A stretch of 64,000 nucleotides of DNA from Pseudomonas nicosulfuronedens (GTDB lineage: Bacteria > Pseudomonadota > Gammaproteobacteria > Pseudomonadales > Pseudomonadaceae), in NCBI RefSeq assembly GCF_005877905.1, contig NZ_SWDV01000001.1, positions 124,001 through 188,000 of the forward strand, in the 5' to 3' direction. The notes under the pieces are model-generated. The model was given only the letters and a program-made list of their open reading frames with translations. It was not told the DNA's origin and searched no databases. A program made the translations under genes and the position numbers. Positions 45,316 through 53,575 of the stretch are shown here, in pieces (within the stretch, counting starts at the first letter, position 1; every line of letters begins with the position of its first letter).

Positions 45316-46113
45316 ATGTCGTTGATTTACAAGGCTTTACTCAAAGAGCAGAGCAGTGCGTGCAACGCGGCTTTTCCGCTTTCGACGCACCGCGCGCCAG
45401 GATGCGGAAAGGCCCTTTCCGCCTGCTTCCTCCTGCTGCTTCCCGCTCTCGCGCACGCCCAGGATGCACGCGTGCAACTCGACGCCGCCGCGCAGCAGCA
45501 GGTCGCCGCCGAGCTGAAGGAAGCCGCACGCAAGGCCGGCTGGAAAGGCATGACTTTCACGGTGAACAACAACCTGCCCAACAGCCTGGGCAAACTCACC
45601 GCCTGCCCTGGCGGCCCGCAGCTGCGCATACTCGAAGCCCCCGCTGCGGTTACCGCGCGACGACGCTTCGAAGCCTCCTGCGCGGGCCAATCCGGCTGGC
45701 CGGTGACCTTTATCAGCCAACCCACCGTGTACCTGCCAACGGTGGTCGCCAGCGGCGAGATCGAGCGCGGCCAGACGCTGGACAGGGCGCAGCTCAAGCT
45801 CGCACCGGTGGAAATCGGCAAGAGTTCGCGGGGTTACTTCACCGACATCGCCGAGGTGGCCGGCAAGACGGCCCGCCGCCGCATCCGCGCCGACCAGCCG
45901 CTGACGCCTGCGCTGCTCGATGGCGCGATGCTGGTGCGTCGCGGCCAGCAGGTGAAGATCGTCGCCTGCCAGGACGGCATCCAGGCCAGCGCCGTCGGCG
46001 AGGCAATGGCCAACGGCAAGCAGGACGAAGTGATCCGTGTAAGGAACCTGCGCAGCCAGAAGGTCATCGAGGCGAAGGTGACGGCATCAGGCGAGGTGAG
46101 CAGCATCTTCTGA
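45316..46113 (+). CDS. flgA: Flagellar P-ring assembly chaperone FlgA
   Basis: Periplasmic chaperone that guides FlgI into the P-ring. From ATG 45316 it is 265 residues with a long n-region then a hydrophobic stretch (ALSACFLLLLPALAHA) ending at a likely signal cleavage site. The C-terminal SAF domain (LPTVVASGEIERGQTLDRAQ then ARRRIRADQPLTPALL; GQQVKIVACQDGIQASAVG) is conserved. Earlier in-frame starts (45268 GTG, 45292 ATG) are possible; none has a good ribosome-binding site. It is divergent from flgB. Confidence 0.88.
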   Translation: MSLIYKALLKEQSSACNAAFPLSTHRAPGCGKALSACFLLLLPALAHAQDARVQLDAAAQQQVAAELKEAARKAGWKGMTFTVNNNLPNSLGKLTACPGGPQLRILEAPAAVTARRRFEASCAGQSGWPVTFISQPTVYLPTVVASGEIERGQTLDRAQLKLAPVEIGKSSRGYFTDIAEVAGKTARRRIRADQPLTPALLDGAMLVRRGQQVKIVACQDGIQASAVGEAMANGKQDEVIRVRNLRSQKVIEAKVTASGEVSSIF

Positions 46114-46204
46114 TGCTGCCCTCGCTCACGGCTGAACGCCTCTACAGGAGCGCGCCAAGCGCCCCATCACGGGCGGGATCCGCTTCTGCCGGGAGACGCG
46201 TCAG

Positions 46205-47266
46205 TCAGCCGAGCGGTTGCGAAGCGACGCTGCCCTGAGAGCCCGGCAGCACAATAACGGGATCGGGCGAAGCCGCCGGCGCGGCAAAGGTGGTCACCTC
46301 CACCAGCCGCCGCGCGTGGATGCTCGGCGCGGGCAGCACGGACGCATCCAGCGGCGCCTCGCGGAAGCAGCGCAGGTGATTGGCGACCATGTCGTAGCCG
46401 GAAAGATGGCTGAAGGCAATCCCTCCGGAGAAGCGTGGGTTGACGTCCATCAGCAACGCCTCGCCGTCTTGCACGAGGAATTCCACGTTGATGCAGCCGT
46501 TCACGCCCAGCACGCGGGCGACCTGACCGGCCATCTCGACCAGCCGAACGTCGGCCAGCATTCGTACGGTCAGACCCGCCCCGGTCGGCGTGCGCACCAG
46601 CTCCTGGCGCGCCATGGCCGCCCAGGCTCCACTGCTCTGCTGGCGCACCACGTCCACCACGCAGACATCGCCCGGCAGCAGCGGCTGCACGATGTAGTCG
46701 CGGTCCGAGAAGCGCCGGCGCACGTAGTGCAGGAAATCCGCATCGCGCACCTGCATCAAGCCTTCGCAATTGCGCCCGTCACGTGGCTTGGCGATCAGCG
46801 GCAGGTCCAGCCCTGCCATGGGCAGATCCTCCAGGCGCCAGGTGGGAATGGTGCGGATCAGCGGATCATTACCGAAGGCCTGGTGCACCCGCCACTTGTC
46901 GCGGGCAACACGAATGGTCTCCAGCGGCTGCATGCACAGCGTGATGCCGCGTTCGGTAAAGGCTTCGTGGTGCAGCGCGAAGGCATCGACCTCGGGGTCG
47001 ATCAGCGGCAGCACATGGGTCACCTGCTCGGCCTCGCAGATCCTGAGGATGCGTTCCACATACTCGGTAACATTTCTCGCCGCCGGAACCCGATGGAAGG
47101 TATCCAGCAAGGCCGAGGTGGCGCACCAGTCGCGGGGCTGGGTATTGGTCCCCACCACCCGCGCGCCCCAGTGCTCGCGTAACGATGCGATCACCGATTC
47201 GGCAGAGTACGAGCCGATGGCGGTAACCAGGCAGGTGAACGGAAAACTACCCGCCGAGCCGCTCAA
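46205..47266 (-). CDS. ATP-grasp domain protein (CarB-like ligase)
   Basis: A 353-residue soluble protein. The N-terminal part (about 10-110) is a Rossmann-like pre-ATP-grasp domain (TAIGSYSAESVIASLREHWG; VLPLIDPEVDAF), followed by an ATP-grasp region (about 115-310, LPLIAKPRDGRNCEG; NVEFLVQDGEALLMDVNPRFSGG). Such enzymes join a carboxylate to an amine or thiol via an acyl phosphate. The start appears to be TTG, as no ATG or GTG is available in frame before the homology begins. Substrate unknown. Confidence 0.78.
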   Translation of the reverse strand: MSGSAGSFPFTCLVTAIGSYSAESVIASLREHWGARVVGTNTQPRDWCATSALLDTFHRVPAARNVTEYVERILRICEAEQVTHVLPLIDPEVDAFALHHEAFTERGITLCMQPLETIRVARDKWRVHQAFGNDPLIRTIPTWRLEDLPMAGLDLPLIAKPRDGRNCEGLMQVRDADFLHYVRRRFSDRDYIVQPLLPGDVCVVDVVRQQSSGAWAAMARQELVRTPTGAGLTVRMLADVRLVEMAGQVARVLGVNGCINVEFLVQDGEALLMDVNPRFSGGIAFSHLSGYDMVANHLRCFREAPLDASVLPAPSIHARRLVEVTTFAAPAASPDPVIVLPGSQGSVASQPLG

Positions 47267-47453
47267 GACGCGGCCCCGCCGGTGACTCGCGGAAAGAGAG
47301 TGTCCATTGCTTCATGGCCCCGTAAAGATTCGACTGCTTACGCCCAAACACTCCGTTGCCATACGACACTTCCGAGGGAATAGAGCAAGCGTAGCTGCGA
47401 ACCGGCGCTCCGGAGTGGTTACCCCGGAGCGCTGGGGGGATTTCCGACGGGGC

Positions 47454-48383
47454 TCAGGTCCACCAGTAGCGGACGAAGTGGAAGAACACCGGAGCGGCGA
47501 AGCACACCGAATCCAGGCGGTCGAGCATGCCGCCGTGGCCTTCGATCATGTGGCCCCAGTCCTTCACCCCGCGGTCGCGCTTGATCGCCGACATCACCAG
47601 CCCGCCGAAGAAGCCGAGGATGTTGATCATCAGGGCGATCAGCAGCGCCTGCCAGAAGGTGAAGGGCGTGATCCACCACAGCGCGCCACCGATCAGCGTG
47701 GCCAGCGCCACACCGCCGATGAAGCCTTCGAGGGTCTTGGACGGCGACAGGTTCGGCGCGATCTTGCGCTTGCCCATGAGCTTGCCGCAGACGTACTGCA
47801 GCACGTCGGACAGCTGCACGACGATCACCAGGAAGGCGATCAGCAGCAGGTTGCGTCCTTCGTAGCCGGCGATCTCCAGGGTCAGCAGCGCCGGCACGTA
47901 GGAGATGCAGAACACCGCCAGCATCAGCGCCCACTGCACCTTCGAAGCTCGCTCGAGGAAGTGCTTGGAGTCGCCACCCAGCGAGGCGAGGATCGGCAGC
48001 AGCAGGAACACGTAGACCGGGATGAAGATGGAGAACAGCCCGTACCAGCCGATGCCGATCAGCAGGTACTGCATCGGCAGCACGAAGTAGAACGCCGCCA
48101 CCAGCGCCGGATAGTCGCTGCGGCGCGTCGGCATCAGGGTGAGGAATTCGCGCAGGGCGTAGAACGAGACCCCGTAGAAGAGCAGGATCACTGCCCAGTA
48201 GCCGAGGGCGAAGGCGCAGCCGATCACCGCGACCATCACCCACCAGGCGTTGATCCGCGCGTTGAGGTTGTCGATCACCGCGTGGGGGCCGGGCGGCGCC
48301 CGCCAGCGCAGCACTGCGCCCACCAACGAGGCGAGGACCAGGATGGCGCCGATACCACCGAAGAGCAGCCAGGTCTGGTTCAT
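47454..48383 (-). CDS. CDP-diacylglycerol synthase-like protein (CdsA/YnbB type)
   Basis: A 309-residue membrane protein with about eight helices and the C-terminal cytidylyltransferase signature region (NLSPSKTLEGFIGGVALAT; KDWGHMIEGHGGMLDRLDS), the two parts of the CDP-DAG synthase motif. It would make CDP-diacylglycerol from phosphatidate and CTP. E. coli YnbB has the same size and fold. It is the last gene of the lipid operon; its ATG is 2 bases beyond the acyltransferase stop, so the genes are tightly linked. Confidence 0.88.
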   Translation of the reverse strand: MNQTWLLFGGIGAILVLASLVGAVLRWRAPPGPHAVIDNLNARINAWWVMVAVIGCAFALGYWAVILLFYGVSFYALREFLTLMPTRRSDYPALVAAFYFVLPMQYLLIGIGWYGLFSIFIPVYVFLLLPILASLGGDSKHFLERASKVQWALMLAVFCISYVPALLTLEIAGYEGRNLLLIAFLVIVVQLSDVLQYVCGKLMGKRKIAPNLSPSKTLEGFIGGVALATLIGGALWWITPFTFWQALLIALMINILGFFGGLVMSAIKRDRGVKDWGHMIEGHGGMLDRLDSVCFAAPVFFHFVRYWWT

Positions 48384-48384
48384 C

Positions 48385-49014
48385 TCAGCGACCCTCCGGC
48401 GCGGCAAGCCTGAGCAGCGCCTCGCGGGCACGTTCGAGGAAGGCTTCCTTGGCCTCGCCCTCCTCCACCACCAGCGGTGCGCCGAAGCTCAGGGTGCACA
48501 GCAGCGGCAACGGTAGCGCGCGGCCCTTGGGCATCACACGGCTTAGGTTGTCCAGCCACACCGGCACCAGCTCCACCTGCGGATGGGCCTTGGACAGGTG
48601 GAAGATGCCGCTCTTGAACGGCAGCAGGCGCACTTCCTCGTCGAGGTTTCGGGTGCCTTCGGGGAAGAGGATCAGCGAGTCGCCATCGGCCAGGGCGCGC
48701 TCCACCGGCTCCAGTGGGTTGCCGCCCTCGGCGCCGCGGGTGCGGTCGATCAGCACGCCATGGAACACGCGGTTGATGATGAAGCCACGCAGGCCGCCCT
48801 TGCCCCAGTAGTCCATGCCCGCCACCGGCCGCGTACGCGAGCGCAGCTCCGGCGGCAGCGAGGCCCAGAGCAGGACGAAATCGCCATGGCTGCTGTGATT
48901 GGCGTAGTAGATGCGCTGCGCCGGGGTCGGAGTGGTACCGATCCACAGGCTGCGCAGACCGGTCACCGCACGGGCGCCGGCGATGATGGCGTAGGCGCAG
49001 AGTCTTTCCAGCAT
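48385..49014 (-). CDS. PlsC-like 1-acylglycerol-3-phosphate acyltransferase
   Basis: A 209-residue acyltransferase with the catalytic HX4D motif (H40-SSHG-D45) and the FPEGTR substrate motif (117-122). It transfers an acyl chain to lysophosphatidate or a related lysolipid. It stands between the CdsA-like gene and a small membrane-protein gene, so it probably supplies the phosphatidate for the operon's pathway. The start ATG 49014 is preferred over a longer frame with a Cys-rich leader. Confidence 0.88.
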   Translation of the reverse strand: MLERLCAYAIIAGARAVTGLRSLWIGTTPTPAQRIYYANHSSHGDFVLLWASLPPELRSRTRPVAGMDYWGKGGLRGFIINRVFHGVLIDRTRGAEGGNPLEPVERALADGDSLILFPEGTRNLDEEVRLLPFKSGIFHLSKAHPQVELVPVWLDNLSRVMPKGRALPLPLLCTLSFGAPLVVEEGEAKEAFLERAREALLRLAAPEGR

Positions 49015-49028
49015 TGCGAGTAGGTTCC

Positions 49029-49475
49029 TCAGGATTGGAAGGTCAGGGTGATCAGGCACAGCAGCGCAACGAGCCACTGCACCGCACACAGCACTACCTG
49101 CCGACGCAGGAGCTTCAGCGCGCCACGGCTGCGCTCGCTCCAGGTGCGACCGGACATTTCTTCCGGCACACCCACATAGGTGGCCAGTGCGTCATCCAGC
49201 TGACGGGTTTTTTCCGGCAGCGCCTCGCCGGCATTGGCCATGGCCTCGAACAGGTCCGCATCCAGCGCTACACGCATGGCATAGAACTTCTGCACCAGCC
49301 CGAGCAGCACCAGCAATGCCATGCTCAGGCTGAACGCCAGGGTGGCACTGGCCATCAGCACGCCGTAGAAGCCGAGCGCCAGCGCCAGCACGGTCAGCGC
49401 CGAGGACAGGCCATTGAGGCTGCTGCCGCGCCGCAACAGGCTGGCCACCAGGATCAGGCCCGGATCAACCGACAT
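49029..49475 (-). CDS. Small membrane protein of the lipid operon
   Basis: A 148-residue protein with hydrophobic helices at about 22-42, 45-65 and 125-145 and a soluble middle part (about 70-120). Not recognised as a known family. It overlaps the end of the phosphatase gene by 11 bases, so it belongs to the operon. E. coli ynbABCD has no obvious counterpart. Confidence 0.7.
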   Translation of the reverse strand: MSVDPGLILVASLLRRGSSLNGLSSALTVLALALGFYGVLMASATLAFSLSMALLVLLGLVQKFYAMRVALDADLFEAMANAGEALPEKTRQLDDALATYVGVPEEMSGRTWSERSRGALKLLRRQVVLCAVQWLVALLCLITLTFQS

Positions 49476-50814
49476 GACTCACCTCCTGTGACAGGTTCGG
49501 CTGGCCGGCGATCTGCGCCAGCACCGCCAGTTGTTCGGCCTTCAGCACCACCTGCGGACGGGCGCGGCGAATCTGCGCCAGCGCATCCTCGAGCGTGGCC
49601 GCACGGCCGGATATCAGCAGCCACGCCGCCACCAGCGTGGCGCTGCGCGAGTAGCCCAGTGCGCAGCACACCAGCAACGGGCCTTCGGCGTGCATTCGCT
49701 GGATCAGGTCCGCGCCTTGCCGGCATTGCTCGACACTCGGAGCTACCAGGTCGAGCAGCGGCAGGCATTCGTAGCGACGGGTCAGCGCGGTGCAGGGCAG
49801 CTCGGCGCACAGGTCGAGGATTGACAGGCTCGGCAGGTGCCGGGGCTTGTACCAGTCCGGCAGGCGCCCGAGCCAGAGACCCGGCAGCACTTCGTCCGGC
49901 TGCGGATGGCGGCGCGTCCACCAGCACGCGTTGAGCCACGCGCCCAACCAGTAGGGCGCCAGCAACCAGGAGACCGCCACGGAATGGCGACCGTCCAGGC
50001 GCTTCTGGAACCCCACCGTGCCGATCCCGAGGTAGCAGAGTGCAACCAGCGCCAGGGATACAGCCGGCCAGCCCAACCAGAGCCACAGGCCGCCGCCGGC
50101 CAGCGCCAGCACCAGGCACAGCAGCGCCCCGACACCATAGATTGCCGCCAGCCGACGCCGCTGCGGATCAGCGCTGAGGCTCCACGCCTGCAGCGGCGAG
50201 CGCACCTCCCGCGGCCACAGCCAGACACAGAGGAAGCCCAGCAGCGCACCGGTCGGCACGTCGATGAAATGGTGTTGCCAGGTGGTCAGCACCGACAGGC
50301 CGATCAGCGCGAACCAGCCGTGCAGCAACCAGCGCCATGCTCCGCTGGCGTAGCGACCATAGGCGACCCAGAGGATCACCAGCAGGGCGATATGCAGCGA
50401 GGGCGCCTGGTTGAACGGCTTGTCGAAACCCATCAACAGGTCGAACAGCACGCCGAAGAAGCCCTCCTGCATCGGTCGCTCGAAGCTGAATCGCAGCGGG
50501 AACAGCAGGAAGCAGGCTACCGCGACGACCTGTGCGGTGAGCAGGCGCAAGGCGTGGCAATCCAGCCCGCGCTTGGTGCGCGGCAGCAGGAAGGACAGCC
50601 CGTACAGCAGGTCGATGGACCAGTACGGGATGATCGTCCACGGCCACAGCGGCGTGCCGCGCTCCCAGTCGAACACCAGCACGCCGACCGATTCGCGTTG
50701 CGCCGCTACCCAGTTGGCGAAGCCGTAGCTGAGGAAGAAGAACGGCCCGAGGAACAGCAGCCAGATGACCGCGCGCCGCAGGACACCGGGATCACGCGCT
50801 GGCAGCGGCGTCAT
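49465..50814 (-). CDS. PAP2 phosphatase fused to dual-specificity phosphatase (YnbD-like)
   Basis: A 449-residue protein. The N-terminal membrane domain (about 1-300) has PAP2-like motifs (KPFNQAPSLHIALL; TTWQHHFIDVPTG). The C-terminal part (about 310-440) is a dual-specificity protein/lipid phosphatase with the C-X5-R loop (VCCALGYSRSA). The arrangement and length match E. coli YnbD (430 residues). It could dephosphorylate a phosphatidylglycerophosphate-like or phosphoinositide-like intermediate made by the upstream transferase. Its ATG overlaps the stop of the preceding gene by 1 base. Confidence 0.88.
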   Translation of the reverse strand: MTPLPARDPGVLRRAVIWLLFLGPFFFLSYGFANWVAAQRESVGVLVFDWERGTPLWPWTIIPYWSIDLLYGLSFLLPRTKRGLDCHALRLLTAQVVAVACFLLFPLRFSFERPMQEGFFGVLFDLLMGFDKPFNQAPSLHIALLVILWVAYGRYASGAWRWLLHGWFALIGLSVLTTWQHHFIDVPTGALLGFLCVWLWPREVRSPLQAWSLSADPQRRRLAAIYGVGALLCLVLALAGGGLWLWLGWPAVSLALVALCYLGIGTVGFQKRLDGRHSVAVSWLLAPYWLGAWLNACWWTRRHPQPDEVLPGLWLGRLPDWYKPRHLPSLSILDLCAELPCTALTRRYECLPLLDLVAPSVEQCRQGADLIQRMHAEGPLLVCCALGYSRSATLVAAWLLISGRAATLEDALAQIRRARPQVVLKAEQLAVLAQIAGQPNLSQEVSHVG

Positions 50815-52571
50815 CAGCTGCGCTCCCGGCGAGCCAGGGAGACGGTGAAGATGCCGTCCTCGTCGATGCGCTGGGCCAGTTTGCGGAAGCCGGCAGAAGC
50901 CACCAGTTGGTCCATCTCCAGTTGCGTGCGGCGGCGCATTACCCAGGCCTGACCGGCACGGTGGCTGGTCAGGGCACGGGCGATCAGTTCGAGTTGCGGG
51001 TGCCAGGGCTGCCCGGTGTAGATCAGGTAGCCGCCCTCTTCCACCGCCTCGCCCAGGCCGGCCAGCGAGCCGCTGACCATGGCGTTGTCGGCGAACAGCT
51101 CATAGAGACCGGAGACCACCGCCAGCGTCGGTTTCGGCTCCACGGCGGCGAGGTCGGCGCCATCGAAGGCGTCGCCCTGCACGAAACGGGCGCGCTCCTT
51201 CAGGCCCAGGCGCTCGATCAGCGCCGAGCCTTCGCGCACGTTCAGCTCGCTGTAGTCGCGCAGCAGTACGCTTTCGGGCAGCGCCTCGAGGCCTTGCAGC
51301 GCTTCGAGGATGTAGCGCCCGTGGCCGGCGGCAATGTCGAGGATGCGTACTTCGCGGCCCTGCTCGCGCAGGCTGGCCATGGCCAGACGGAGCAATTCCT
51401 CGATGTTGACCTTGCGCTGGCGGATGCCGCGCCAGCCGGCGGACTCCAGGTAGGTGCGGTCGATCATTCGCCCCACCGGCCCCGCGCCGGCGGGCTGGTT
51501 GCGGTAGACGTAGTCCAGGGTGCTGCCGGAGTCGAAGCCGGTCTGGAAGCCAAGATTGATGCCGTCGGAAAGCAACCGGCCGAGGCGCATGTTGGCGCGC
51601 GTGGCGCGCCAGTAGAGATCGCGAAGCGACCAGGTGGGCAATGGCGTCGCCAGGGCTTCCGCCTCGGCGCAGGTGTAGCCGAAACGGTCGGCATTGCGCA
51701 GGTCCGCACGCTCGGGTTCACGGACGAAGCACTCGAGGATGAAGCGCCGCGCCCGCGTGGTCGCCTGCTCGCGATTCAGTTCGCCGAGGGTGTCGTGGAA
51801 GAAGCCGGGCAGGATGTGCAGCTCCTTGCGCGCCGTGCCGAGGTTGTCGAAGAAGCGTTGCTGCGGCTTGCGGTGCACCACGAAATCGGAGCCGGAGATC
51901 AGCAGTTGTGTCGGCACCTGGATCGCCTGGGCGTCGGCTACAACGCGGTCGGCCGCCTCATACAGGCCCAACAGCACGTTCACTGAAATGGCCTTGGCGA
52001 TCAGCGGGTCGCTGTCGTACGAGGTGATGCGCTCGGGATCGTGGGTGAGGAATTTCGCCTTCACATAGCTGTTGACGAAGAAGTTGCCGCGCCACCAGCG
52101 CGCCAGCTTCAGGCCCGGCCGGGCGAAGGGCACGTAGAGCTTGACCTTGAATGCCGGCGAGGCGAGCACCAGGCTGCGGATCGGCGGCGCGTAGTCATGC
52201 ACCCAGGTGGAGGCAACCACCGCGCCGACACTCTGCGCCACCACCGCCATCTCGCTGATGGCGATGCCGTAGGTCGAAGCGATGTGCTCGACGAAGGTCT
52301 GCACGTCGCGCACGCTGGTGCCGAAACTCGGGCTGTCGCCGCGCGCGCCAGGTGACTGGCCGTGGCCGCGGGCATCCCAGGCGAAAACGTCGAAGCCGGG
52401 CAGCTCGAGCTCGTCGGCCAGGTGGCCGATGCGCCCGGAATGCTCATGGCCACGATGGAACAGCAATACGGCGCGGCGCGGCTCCTCGCTGCCGGCAGCA
52501 GCCGGCCAGTGGCGGTAGAACAGCTCGACGCCGTCATGGGTAACGAAGTGGTGATTCGAAGACTCGCGCAT
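50814..52571 (-). CDS. Alpha/beta hydrolase fused to SAM-dependent methyltransferase (YnbC-like)
   Basis: A 585-residue fusion, the length of E. coli YnbC. The N-terminal lysophospholipase-like hydrolase (about 1-290) has oxyanion FHRGHEHSG, DARGHG and nucleophile VVAQSVGAV. The C-terminal class I methyltransferase (about 390-580) has the SAM-binding motif VRILDIAAGHGRYI. It may deacylate and methylate a lipid. ATG 52571 (MRESSNHHFVTHDG) has AGAGGAAG upstream and agrees with the YnbC start, so the earlier ATG 52622 is rejected. Confidence 0.9.
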   Translation of the reverse strand: MRESSNHHFVTHDGVELFYRHWPAAAGSEEPRRAVLLFHRGHEHSGRIGHLADELELPGFDVFAWDARGHGQSPGARGDSPSFGTSVRDVQTFVEHIASTYGIAISEMAVVAQSVGAVVASTWVHDYAPPIRSLVLASPAFKVKLYVPFARPGLKLARWWRGNFFVNSYVKAKFLTHDPERITSYDSDPLIAKAISVNVLLGLYEAADRVVADAQAIQVPTQLLISGSDFVVHRKPQQRFFDNLGTARKELHILPGFFHDTLGELNREQATTRARRFILECFVREPERADLRNADRFGYTCAEAEALATPLPTWSLRDLYWRATRANMRLGRLLSDGINLGFQTGFDSGSTLDYVYRNQPAGAGPVGRMIDRTYLESAGWRGIRQRKVNIEELLRLAMASLREQGREVRILDIAAGHGRYILEALQGLEALPESVLLRDYSELNVREGSALIERLGLKERARFVQGDAFDGADLAAVEPKPTLAVVSGLYELFADNAMVSGSLAGLGEAVEEGGYLIYTGQPWHPQLELIARALTSHRAGQAWVMRRRTQLEMDQLVASAGFRKLAQRIDEDGIFTVSLARRERS

Positions 52572-52634
52572 AACTTCCTCTGTTCGATGGCTTGCGGGAC
52601 TGTCCGGTCCCGGTCCTGACATGGCGGCCCTGGC

Positions 52635-53255
52635 TCAGCCGGCCGTTTGTTCCTTCTGCTCGGCCAGCCCCTGGCGCACCCGGTTGACGATAGTCAGCAC
52701 CAGCAGCAGTGCCAGCAGCACCAGCAACGGGTCGAGCCAGCTCAGCGGCAACAGTCCGCTGGCCACACCGGCACCGAAGACACCGAAGCACAGCGCGCGG
52801 TCGCTCTTTCCCATGGGGCCGTCGTAGCGCCGCGAAGCCCCCACCATCACCCCGAGCACGCCGGCGTACTCGCTGATGACTGCCAGCAGGACCACCAGCA
52901 CCACCAGCGCCGGCATCACGCCCGGCAGCAGGGCGAACGGCAGGTACAGCGCGCTGTCGGCGATCACGTCGGTGAGCTCGTTGAGGTAGGCGCCCAGCTT
53001 CGACTGCTGGCCGAATTCACGGGCAAGCATGCCGTCCATGGCGTTGAGTGCCATGCGCAGGAACATCCACAGGGGGATCAGCAGGAATATCCAGGCGTGG
53101 CCGGCCAGCAGCGCGACGGTGAGCGCCACCAGCAGCGAAAGGCCGCAGGCGGCCAGCGTCACCTGGTTGGCCGTGACGCCGCGCTCGTACAGGCGGGTGA
53201 CCAGGGGGCGGAGCAGGTTCTGGAAACGGGACTTGAGCTGGTAGACGGAGATCAT
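52635..53255 (-). CDS. CDP-alcohol phosphatidyltransferase family protein (YnbA-like)
   Basis: A 206-residue membrane protein with about six helices and the CDP-alcohol phosphotransferase signature shape (N71-AM-D74-G-ML-A-R79, then G88-AYL-N92-ELT-D96). Asn replaces the first and third metal-binding aspartates of the usual D-xx-DG-xx-AR-x8-G-xxx-D-xxx-D pattern. It would transfer phosphatidyl from CDP-diacylglycerol to an unknown alcohol. Similar in size and motif to E. coli YnbA. It is the first gene of the lipid operon. Confidence 0.88.
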   Translation of the reverse strand: MISVYQLKSRFQNLLRPLVTRLYERGVTANQVTLAACGLSLLVALTVALLAGHAWIFLLIPLWMFLRMALNAMDGMLAREFGQQSKLGAYLNELTDVIADSALYLPFALLPGVMPALVVLVVLLAVISEYAGVLGVMVGASRRYDGPMGKSDRALCFGVFGAGVASGLLPLSWLDPLLVLLALLLVLTIVNRVRQGLAEQKEQTAG

Positions 53256-53575
53256 GAGGTTCCTTTCTCAAGGTTCGGAGCACAAAGCCCGGAACAAGGC
53301 GTTCGGACGAACAATCCACAGCCTTGTGGACCCAGGGAGCTTAGCCGCACCCCGGCGCCAGGGCTGTCAGATATGTCTCAACAACATAGATGACCGCTCC
53401 TGAGCAAAAGGACACATGCGGCAAGACGGCGATGTCTGCGCGGCGCCGGCCGGTATCGCCGGAATTCCCGCGCCAAATTTTTTCCCTCCGCTCTTAATCC
53501 TTCCCCGCGAGCTGTCGCCTTACCCCTTCAGCAGGCACAACGCCGGCTTCATTCAGCTCATACAGGAAGTCCACC
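53256..53575. other. Divergent promoter region between the lipid operon and flagellin
   Basis: About 320 bases without a gene. The ATG of flagellin has AGGAAG 7 bases upstream. An AT-rich tract (CAAATTTTTTCC near 53474) stands out in the otherwise GC-rich gap. No exact sigma28 or sigma54 promoter was found for flagellin; partial matches had wrong spacing. Confidence 0.5.

Noticed and set aside
47405-47432. Hairpin GCGCTCCGG/CCGGAGCGC after the CdsA-like gene as a terminator
   Set aside because: The stem is perfect but there is no T-run on either strand; it could be a structural or pause element, so it is not listed as a terminator.
53405-53435. Possible sigma28 promoter (AAAAGG then GGCGATGT) before flagellin
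   Set aside because: The distance between the elements is about 3 bases too long and the -10 matches only five of eight positions; a second candidate near 53474 has the opposite spacing error.
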